NCBI GenBank assembly: GCA_018711545.1 | Contig: DVIC01000061.1 | Location: 1-64,000, forward strand | Reading direction: 5' to 3' | DNA: 64,000 nt | Source of the DNA: Fimenecus stercoravium | GTDB taxonomy: Bacteria; Bacillota; Clostridia; Oscillospirales; Acutalibacteraceae | In this document: positions 58,468 to 64,000 of the stretch, piece after piece | How the letters are laid out: each line of letters opens with the position of its first letter | Position numbering within the stretch: the stretch's first letter is position 1 | Made by a program: the position numbers and the translations under genes | The notes under the pieces: model-generated | Told to the model about the DNA's origin: nothing | Databases searched by the model: none | What the model saw: the letters and a program-made list of their open reading frames with translations, nothing else

Positions 58468-58500
58468 AAGCAGAGCCATAACGCTCTGCTTTCTCTTTTT
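58466..58500. terminator. Bidirectional terminator
   Basis: GAAAGCAGAG (58466-58475) with CTCTGCTTTC (58484-58493), then TCTTTTT. A run of As before it serves the convergent prmA. Confidence 0.8.
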
Positions 58501-58508
58501 GTCCTGTT

Positions 58509-59435
58509 TTATTGTTTCCTGCACACAAGGCACACCCAGCCGCCGTCCTCGGCGCGGGTTTCCACAGCAAATCCGTGCGCTTGCAGGGCGCCAAGCACGT
58601 CGCCTTCTCGCAAGTCGATGATGCCGGAAGCAATAAACACCGAATCGGGCTTCATGAATTTCCCGACGTCCCGCAAAAACTGTATGATGACATCGGCGAC
58701 GATGTTTGTCACGACTACGTCATATTGTCCCGACACGTCGTCCGCGAGGTTGCCCTGCAAAAACGTGAGCGCGGGTTCTGCAAAGCCGTTGCGCCGCCCG
58801 TTTTCCTTTGCCGTTTTGACCGCGAGTGCGTCAATGTCCACGCCGACGGCGCTGCCCGCGCCCAAAAGCAGGGCGGCGATCGCCAAAATCCCGCTGCCGC
58901 AGCCGACGTCGAGCACCGTGCAGCCCGGGCGCACCGCGTTTTCCAGTGCCTCCAAGCAAAGGCGGGTGGTCTGGTGCCCGCCCGTGCCGAATGCAAGTCC
59001 CGGTTCGAGCGCCAGCACTGCGCGGCTTTCGGGATTTTCGGCATCCTCGCGCCAAAGCGGCTGGATGAGCAGCCGACGCCCAACGGGCAGGGGATGAAAA
59101 TATGCTTTCCAATTGTTCTCCCAGTCCTCGCTTTTGCAGATCAGCGTGTCGATCTCGTGCGCGATGCCTGCCGCCGTCAGGCGCTCCGAAAGATAGGCAA
59201 GCGCCTCATTGGGGCTCGTTTCGGGAGAATAATACAGATGGATGCGCGCTTTGGTGCGATCCTTCGCGAGCAGCTCCTCGTCAATGAGGTCAATATGTGC
59301 GATCTCGCGCGTTTCTTCCTCAAGTGTGCGGTAATCCTCGATATAAATGCCGCCCGGTGCCGCCATGCTCGCAATGTCCGCGGCGCGATCCGTATCTGCC
59401 GCGTTTATCGTGATGCAAACTTCCGTCCAGTCCAT
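58509..59435 (-). CDS. prmA: Ribosomal protein L11 methyltransferase
   Basis: 308 residues. N-terminal substrate-recognition domain, then the SAM domain with EPGLAFGTGGHQTTRLCLEAL, LDVGCGSGILAIAALLLGA, GVDIDALAVKTAKEN and the VVTNIVADVI motif. It trimethylates ribosomal protein L11. CAAGGAG precedes ATG 59435. Often it is followed by rsmE; that gene is absent here, the next genes being unrelated. Confidence 0.97.
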   Translation of the reverse strand: MDWTEVCITINAADTDRAADIASMAAPGGIYIEDYRTLEEETREIAHIDLIDEELLAKDRTKARIHLYYSPETSPNEALAYLSERLTAAGIAHEIDTLICKSEDWENNWKAYFHPLPVGRRLLIQPLWREDAENPESRAVLALEPGLAFGTGGHQTTRLCLEALENAVRPGCTVLDVGCGSGILAIAALLLGAGSAVGVDIDALAVKTAKENGRRNGFAEPALTFLQGNLADDVSGQYDVVVTNIVADVIIQFLRDVGKFMKPDSVFIASGIIDLREGDVLGALQAHGFAVETRAEDGGWVCLVCRKQ

Positions 59436-59454
59436 AGTCGCTCCTTGTAAAATG

Positions 59455-59477
59455 CGCCGCCCGCAGTTCGGGCGGCG
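59455..59477 (-). terminator. Probable terminator between the DUF2804 gene and prmA
   Basis: CGCCGCCC (59455-59462) with GGGCGGCG (59470-59477). On the minus strand CATTTTAC follows. Confidence 0.6.
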
Positions 59478-59494
59478 TTTTGTTTTTATGTATT

Positions 59495-60520
59495 TTAATA
59501 CTTATTATGCACCTTTTCGCAGAAGCACAAAAGGTCACGGATCTCAAGCTTGGTGCCGTCGTCAAGCACCGCCGTGCCGGACATTTTGCCGAACACCTGA
59601 TGCTGGTCGGTGGTGATGAGCTTGACGTCGATTTTCGCCGCGCGGTCGAGCACCGGGGTGAAATCCATCTCGAACCGCCCGTCGCTCGACGAGATCTTCC
59701 ACGGCTCCAGATACGAGTGCTTCGGGATGTGGAACGTCACATCATCCAACTTGTGCCCCACGCCGTCGTAAAACAAAATGTTTTCGCTCGCCGCCGAGGT
59801 GTCGCCGAAGCCGTAGCCAATGTTGAACCCAAACGGCTTGCCGTCCACAACGCCGTTGCCCGAACCCCAATACCATGTATTATCGTAGGTCCATACGCCG
59901 CGCCCCCAGTCGAGCGTGCCGAAGTCCGTGTCGGGGTCGAAAACATAGGTTTTGCCGTCAAAATGCGCTTCGCCGCTCGCACGCATACAGTTGATCTTCT
60001 GGTTGTAATAAAACGCTTTGCGGCTTTCTTTCCACGGCGTGGCGATAACCATAGTGTCCATGGGCGGCTGCTCGAGCGTCAGGTCGCAGGTGAACGTCTT
60101 GCCGTCCAAGAAATTCTTGAACGAACAGACAATGCGCCGCCTGCCGTCCTCTTTGGCAAATTCCATGTTGAGCCGCCGGTCTCGATAGACCGTATTGCCG
60201 CGCTCGCTCGTTTCGGGCAGATGCAGTTTCCCCATGGGGAACGGCTGTAAGATCGTCTCGGTGTGCTCCCACGGCGTGTCGCCGAAGGTAATGAGCGAAA
60301 CGGAATGCAGACCGACATAGCCATCATCGGAAATGGTGAATGCCAGCGCGCATTCTTTTGAGACGACCAGATAGTAGTCCCATTCCTTGATGCGGAATTT
60401 CGGGGCTTTGATGTCCTCGCGGCTGTAGATCTGCACAAGCTGCCGCGACCAGCCCGGTTCTTTCAGACTGCCGTCCACACGCAGAAGCTTTTGAACGGAT
60501 GTGACCTCATGGTTTCTCAT
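59495..60520 (-). CDS. DUF2804 family protein
   Basis: 341 residues of predominantly beta structure. DFGTLDWGRGVWTYDNTWYWGSGNG and NIGYGFGDTSAASENILFYDG mark the DUF2804 family. The N-terminus reads HEVTSVQKLLRVDGSLKEPGWSR. GGGAGG precedes ATG 60520. The function of the family is unknown; similarity in layout to lipocalin-like AttH/CrtC proteins suggests binding of a lipid or hydroxylation chemistry, but that is inference. Confidence 0.88.
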   Translation of the reverse strand: MRNHEVTSVQKLLRVDGSLKEPGWSRQLVQIYSREDIKAPKFRIKEWDYYLVVSKECALAFTISDDGYVGLHSVSLITFGDTPWEHTETILQPFPMGKLHLPETSERGNTVYRDRRLNMEFAKEDGRRRIVCSFKNFLDGKTFTCDLTLEQPPMDTMVIATPWKESRKAFYYNQKINCMRASGEAHFDGKTYVFDPDTDFGTLDWGRGVWTYDNTWYWGSGNGVVDGKPFGFNIGYGFGDTSAASENILFYDGVGHKLDDVTFHIPKHSYLEPWKISSSDGRFEMDFTPVLDRAAKIDVKLITTDQHQVFGKMSGTAVLDDGTKLEIRDLLCFCEKVHNKY

Positions 60521-60552
60521 GGCTTTCCTCCCTATATGGTAAGACTGACTGC

Positions 60553-61524
60553 TCAGTCCAAATTCACGGTTTTGTTTCGGTCACCGCGCGCGTGGTTATA
60601 TAGCTTGCGGTTGTCGAGCGCCCAAACGCGGTTGGAAAACGCGCCGGGCTGCAAGGGTGCGAGCGTTTCGGTGATCTGGTAGACGCGCGCGTCCATCAAA
60701 TCGAGCTCCGATAAAAGCTCCGCTTCCAAAAAAGCGGGACGCACCGCCGCGCCGAACTCCGGCTCGCCGTGGTGTGAAAGCACCATGTGCTGCAGCAGCA
60801 TGGATTTTTCTTCTGGGATCCCGAGCGCTTTGGCGGCTTCGTCGATCATCATTGCGCCCTTGACAAGATGCCCGATGAGGTTGCCCTCCACAGTATAGCC
60901 CGAGGCGATCCCCGCATTGCCGACCTCAAATTCCGTGAGCTTGGCGATGTCATGCAAGATCGCGCCCGCAAACAACAGGTCTGCATCCACGAACGGGTAT
61001 ATGCGGCAAACGCCCTCGCAAAGCCGAACGATAGAGAGCGTGTGCAGCAAAAGACCGCCGCGGATCGCGTGGTGCAGCCGGTATGCCGCCGGCCATTTGA
61101 GCAGATCCGCCTTGTGCTCGTTCAGCATATGCAGCACGAGCTTTTGCAGGTCCTTGTCCTGGAATTCCTCGACACATTCTACGAGTTTTTCAAACATGTA
61201 TTCGCTGTTATAAGAAGCCGAGCGCACGAATTCCGAAATATCCACGCCGTCTTGCTCCGTCGCGCGGCGGATGCGCTCCACACGGAACTGGTCCGCGCCG
61301 TTGTACTGTGAGATCGTGCCGCGAACCTTTACAAGCGTCTCGGCAGGAAACTGCCCCTGCGCAGCTTCGTTGTAGTCCCAATATTTGGCGGAGATCTCGC
61401 CGTCGCTGTCGGATAGGATGAGGTCAAGGTAGTCCTTGCCCTTGGCCGTGACTTTTTTCTCCGATTTTGTGATCAGGGCAAAGCCCTCATAAAGCCCGTT
61501 TTGGTTGATTTGCTTGAAGTTCAT
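60553..61524 (-). CDS. HD-domain 3'-5' exoribonuclease, YhaM family
   Basis: 323 residues. N-terminal OB fold (residues 1-95: KDYLDLILSDSDGEISAKYWD), then an HD domain with LLHTLSIVRLCE, AGAILHDIAKLTE and VLSHHGEPEFG. YhaM-type enzymes degrade RNA and single-stranded DNA from 3' ends and need Mn or Co ions. GGAGC precedes ATG 61524 and a good promoter lies upstream. Often found near replication or repair genes; here between a DUF2804 gene and rqcP. Confidence 0.92.
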   Translation of the reverse strand: MNFKQINQNGLYEGFALITKSEKKVTAKGKDYLDLILSDSDGEISAKYWDYNEAAQGQFPAETLVKVRGTISQYNGADQFRVERIRRATEQDGVDISEFVRSASYNSEYMFEKLVECVEEFQDKDLQKLVLHMLNEHKADLLKWPAAYRLHHAIRGGLLLHTLSIVRLCEGVCRIYPFVDADLLFAGAILHDIAKLTEFEVGNAGIASGYTVEGNLIGHLVKGAMMIDEAAKALGIPEEKSMLLQHMVLSHHGEPEFGAAVRPAFLEAELLSELDLMDARVYQITETLAPLQPGAFSNRVWALDNRKLYNHARGDRNKTVNLD

Positions 61525-61557
61525 ACCGCTTGCTCCTTTGGTTCGCCTGATATAAAC

Positions 61558-61586
61558 AGTATAGCATGCATCGCCCGAAAGGTAAA
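61558..61586 (-). promoter_or_regulatory. SigA promoter of the YhaM-like gene
   Basis: Minus strand TTTACC (61581-61586), 17 bp, TATACT (61558-61563). Confidence 0.75.
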
Positions 61587-61599
61587 TACCCCTGCGGTC

Positions 61600-61842
61600 T
61601 TATGAAAGCTCGCGATACATGGCTGAAGCGGCGTCCTTAGGTGCAAATTCGTTGACGGCAAGCACCTCGTAACGCTTGACGCTGCCGCCGAGGTTCAGCG
61701 CGATAATATCGCCGACCTTTACGTCGTAGGAAGCGCGCGCCGCTCTTCCGTTGACCTCGGCGCGCCCGGCGTCGCAGATCTCGTTGGCGACGGTACGGCG
61801 CTTGACGATGCGTGAGACTTTTAAATATTTATCCAGTCGCAA
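61600..61842 (-). CDS. rqcP: S4-domain RNA-binding protein RqcP (YabO)
   Basis: 80 residues, single S4 domain: RLDKYLKVSRIVKRRTVANEICDAGRAEVNGR, KVGDIIALNLG and the DAASAMYREL tail. RqcP acts with RqcH in ribosome-associated quality control, stabilising tRNA and nascent chain on the large subunit. TTG 61842 is chosen because AGGAGG lies seven bases upstream and the family begins MRLDKYLK. It follows hup after a terminator, preserving the yabM-mazG-rqcP neighbourhood of Firmicutes. Confidence 0.93.
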   Translation of the reverse strand: MRLDKYLKVSRIVKRRTVANEICDAGRAEVNGRAARASYDVKVGDIIALNLGGSVKRYEVLAVNEFAPKDAASAMYRELS

Positions 61843-61879
61843 AACAAACCCTCCTGTAGGTTTACAGAATCGCCGAAAA

Positions 61880-61909
61880 GAAAAAGCAGAGGGAATCGCT
61901 TCCCTCTGC
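61880..61909 (-). terminator. Terminator after hup
   Basis: GCAGAGGGAA (61886-61895), TCGC loop, TTCCCTCTGC (61900-61909). TTTTT follows on the minus strand. Confidence 0.9.
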
Positions 61910-61926
61910 CGCGTGTGCAAAAGCAC

Positions 61927-62202
61927 TTATTTCGCAACAGCGTTCTTCAGAGCTGCGCCGGCCTTGAAAGCGGGAACCTTGGAAGCCGGGATGGTCATCG
62001 TCTCGCCGGTTCTCGGGTTGCGACCCGTTTTTGCAGCGCGTTCACGAACCTCAAACGTGCCGAAGCCGATGAGCTGAACCTTTTCACCCTTGGCAAGCTC
62101 TGCAGTGACTGCATCGAACACAGCCGAAACCGCCGCGTCCGCGTCTTTCTTGGACAGACCGGCCTTCTCCGTAACTGCCGCGATAAGTTCTGTCTTATTC
62201 AT
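61927..62202 (-). CDS. hup: DNA-binding protein HU
   Basis: 91 residues, normal length. It begins MNKTELIAAVTEKAGLSKKDADAAV, with GFGTFEVRERAAKTGRNPRTGETM as the DNA-binding arm and ending FKAGAALKNAV. A nucleoid-shaping dimer. GGAGGAAG precedes the ATG. Placed between mazG and rqcP, as in many Clostridia. Confidence 0.98.
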   Translation of the reverse strand: MNKTELIAAVTEKAGLSKKDADAAVSAVFDAVTAELAKGEKVQLIGFGTFEVRERAAKTGRNPRTGETMTIPASKVPAFKAGAALKNAVAK

Positions 62203-62252
62203 GTTTGTCTTCCTCCGTTTTGGATAGATTTATCTTCCATAGCTGCGAACAG

Positions 62253-63059
62253 CTATTCGGAACCGTGTTTTTTGACTTCATCCCAAAGCGCATCCAGCGT
62301 TTCAAGCGATGCAGACTGCATATCTACACCGCGCGCCTCGGCGAGCTTTTCCACCTCGCAAAAACGGTTCTGGAACTTGTCCGTCGCCGCAGTGAGGGCT
62401 TCCTCAGGGTCAAGCTTTAAAAACCGCGCCGCATTGACGGCCGAAAACAACAGGTCGCCGAGTTCTTCCAGCGCATTTTCGCGGTCGTTCTTTTCATATG
62501 CCGCACGCAATTCTGCGGTTTCCTCAGGCAGCTTTTGCAGCGCGCCGTCGAGGTCATCCCAGTCAAAACCGACCTTTGCCGCCTTTTCCTGGATCTTGTA
62601 AGCACGCATCAAAGCGGGCAGCTCACGCGGGACCGCCTGCATTTTATCCGCGACCGTTTTACGGTGCTTGGTTGCGGATTTGATCTGCTCCCAATTCTCC
62701 AGCACCTCGCCGGAGGAGGCAACCTGTACGTCACCGAAAACATGCGGATGCCGCTCAATAAGCTTTTTGCAAATGCCGTCCGCCACGTCGTCAAACGAGA
62801 ATGCGTTGCGCTCGGCAGCCATCTGGGCGTGAAATACGACCTGCATGAGCACGTCGCCGAGCTCCTCGCACAGCAGCACGTCGTCGTGCTTGTTGATCGC
62901 TTCGATCGCCTCGTAGGTCTCTTCGATCAAGTTTTTGCGGATGGATTCGTGCGTCTGCTCACGATCCCACGGACAGCCGTGCGCACCGCGCAGAATACGC
63001 ATGATCTCCAAAAGATCCTGCATGTTGTATTTCGATTTGGTTGTAAACGTCTGTTCCAT
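62253..63059 (-). CDS. mazG: Nucleoside triphosphate pyrophosphohydrolase MazG
   Basis: 268 residues with two MazG repeats. First: GCPWDREQTHESIRKNLIEETYEAIEAI and EELGDVLMQVVFHA. Second: KVGFDWDDLDGALQKLPEETAELRAAY and ALEELGDLLFSAVNAAR. EExxE and ExxD metal motifs are intact in both. It removes non-canonical or excess NTPs. It lacks the N-terminal methylase domain of B. subtilis YabN. It follows the yabM-like flippase by 21 bp. Confidence 0.96.
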   Translation of the reverse strand: MEQTFTTKSKYNMQDLLEIMRILRGAHGCPWDREQTHESIRKNLIEETYEAIEAINKHDDVLLCEELGDVLMQVVFHAQMAAERNAFSFDDVADGICKKLIERHPHVFGDVQVASSGEVLENWEQIKSATKHRKTVADKMQAVPRELPALMRAYKIQEKAAKVGFDWDDLDGALQKLPEETAELRAAYEKNDRENALEELGDLLFSAVNAARFLKLDPEEALTAATDKFQNRFCEVEKLAEARGVDMQSASLETLDALWDEVKKHGSE

Positions 63060-63080
63060 TGCAAAATCCTTTTCTGTATT

Positions 63081-64000
63081 TTACTCTAAAAATCCATATT
63101 TGGCAAGTGTTTTCGCGATTTTTTCTCCCTTAGGCAGCATTTTTACATCCGATTTGGCGATCCCGCCGACCAAAAACATAGCGATCGCGTAAACCAGCAC
63201 GGCAAATACGACGGCGATCGCCGTAGCAATGATATTCGTTATCGAAAGCCCGCCGCGCGTCATCACAGGTAAAATGTTGGAAAACAGCCCGTAACTTGTA
63301 AATGCCGCCACGCCGCAGAGCACGGCGGAAAACAGGGGCTTTACAAAAACCGACATCCAATTCACGCGCACACGCGCGGTGCGCAGCAGCGCGATGATGT
63401 TGTAGATTACGATGATCGCGTAGCAGATCACGGTGCCGATGACCGCGCCGTTGATGTTGATCTGCGGGATGCCGATAAAAATGTAGTTTGCAATGACCTT
63501 TGCGACCGCGCCGACCGTTAAAGAGCGAAGCGGCACACCCGTCTTGCCGAGGGCTTGCAGCATGTTCGTTGTCGGCTGCGACAGGCACATTAAGAAAATG
63601 GTGTAGCCGTATGCCGCCATAATGGGTGCGGCGATAGAGACCGCATCGGCGGATCTGCCGGTTTCATACATCATGTTGAGGATCGGCTCTGCAAGCACCG
63701 CCATACCGATGCCCGCCGGGAACGCGATCATCAGCGTTACGCGCAGCACGGATTCGACCGAGATTTTGAGCACCTTTTTGTCCTTGACCGCCCACGCGGC
63801 AGACAGTGCGGGTATGGCGCTCACACCTAAGGAAAGCGTGATCGACGGGATCAGGTTCTTAAAGTCCAGCGACATGGTGTATGCGCCGTACAGGTATTTT
63901 GCAATATCCGCATCCAGCACCTGCGCAGCGAGCAGCTGATCGCCGTAGACCGAGCGGATGTAATCCAGGTTACCAAGGATCATCGTATCCAGACGGTTCT
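63081..64000 (-). CDS. MurJ/SpoVB/YabM-type polysaccharide flippase (5' end outside window)
   Basis: At least 306 residues; the frame is open to the right edge. About eight membrane segments remain, with SLDFKNLIPSITLSLGVSAIPALS, LAEPILNMMYETG, CLSQPTTNMLQALGKTGVP and NYIFIGIPQININGAVIGT, typical of the MOP-family proteins SpoVB, YabM (AmJ neighbour) and MurJ. It flips a lipid-linked cell-wall or polysaccharide precursor. Position upstream of mazG matches yabM in the spoVT-yabM-yabN order. Confidence 0.9.
   Translation of the reverse strand, partial: NRLDTMILGNLDYIRSVYGDQLLAAQVLDADIAKYLYGAYTMSLDFKNLIPSITLSLGVSAIPALSAAWAVKDKKVLKISVESVLRVTLMIAFPAGIGMAVLAEPILNMMYETGRSADAVSIAAPIMAAYGYTIFLMCLSQPTTNMLQALGKTGVPLRSLTVGAVAKVIANYIFIGIPQININGAVIGTVICYAIIVIYNIIALLRTARVRVNWMSVFVKPLFSAVLCGVAAFTSYGLFSNILPVMTRGGLSITNIIATAIAVVFAVLVYAIAMFLVGGIAKSDVKMLPKGEKIAKTLAKYGFLE

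Overview
The window looks like one contiguous stretch of chromosome from a spore-forming, GC-rich member of the Clostridia, probably an Oscillospiraceae/Ruminococcaceae-like gut bacterium. The evidence is Gram-positive PolC, the pyrH-frr-uppS-cdsA-dxr-rseP-ispG-polC order, sporulation genes (sigG, ymxH/ylmC, spoIID), a CIRCE/HrcA site, a BceRSAB-type module and frequent GTG/TTG starts with strong AGGAGG ribosome sites. The species is inference. I see no prophage, transposase, CRISPR array or rRNA operon; there is one tRNA gene.

Layout. 1-5.5 kb: a LysM-G5-M23 cell-wall peptidase (cut at the left edge), a zinc-ribbon/TPR membrane protein coupled to a membrane protein resembling a dead metalloprotease, and a GH28-like glycosidase. 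5.7-7.6 kb: htpG under a perfect CIRCE operator. 7.7-11.6 kb: a five-hairpin intergenic element, then feoA-feoB-FeoB-associated protein and a NahK-like sugar kinase. 11.7-21.9 kb: the housekeeping run pyrH to polC, joining translation, lipid carrier and isoprenoid synthesis and replication; this PolC has no proofreading exonuclease domain. 22-28.3 kb: hisZGDCBAIE without hisH or hisF, followed by an M20 peptidase. 29.8-31.9 kb: a second copy of the five-hairpin element and a PutP-type symporter. 31.9-42 kb: a PgpC-like HAD phosphatase, then a long minus-strand block containing a darA-holB-ricT-ferredoxin-trmN-rsmI cluster, an AEC transporter and citrate synthase.

42-45 kb: a SpoIID-like protein and two tandem paralogous membrane proteins, only one carrying an HTH. 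45.1-47 kb: tRNA-Gln(CTG), an inverted copy of its T-arm, and a uracil/xanthine permease with a long leader. 47.3-52.3 kb: a BceRS-BceAB-type antimicrobial-peptide sensing and resistance module. 52.4-56.2 kb: DNA polymerase IV and a MerR-ABC transporter operon with a 19-bp-spacer operator promoter. 56.2-58.5 kb: sigG behind a sigma-F-like promoter, ymxH, an Amidase_6 protein and a tiny HTH protein behind nested inverted repeats. 58.5-64 kb: prmA, a DUF2804 protein, a YhaM-type nuclease, and the conserved yabM-mazG-hup-rqcP block, cut at the right edge.

The most unusual items are the two copies of the five-hairpin element, whose stems differ by compensating changes while the linker is conserved, and the exonuclease-less PolC. 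All gene functions are assigned by reading the sequence; no database search was run.
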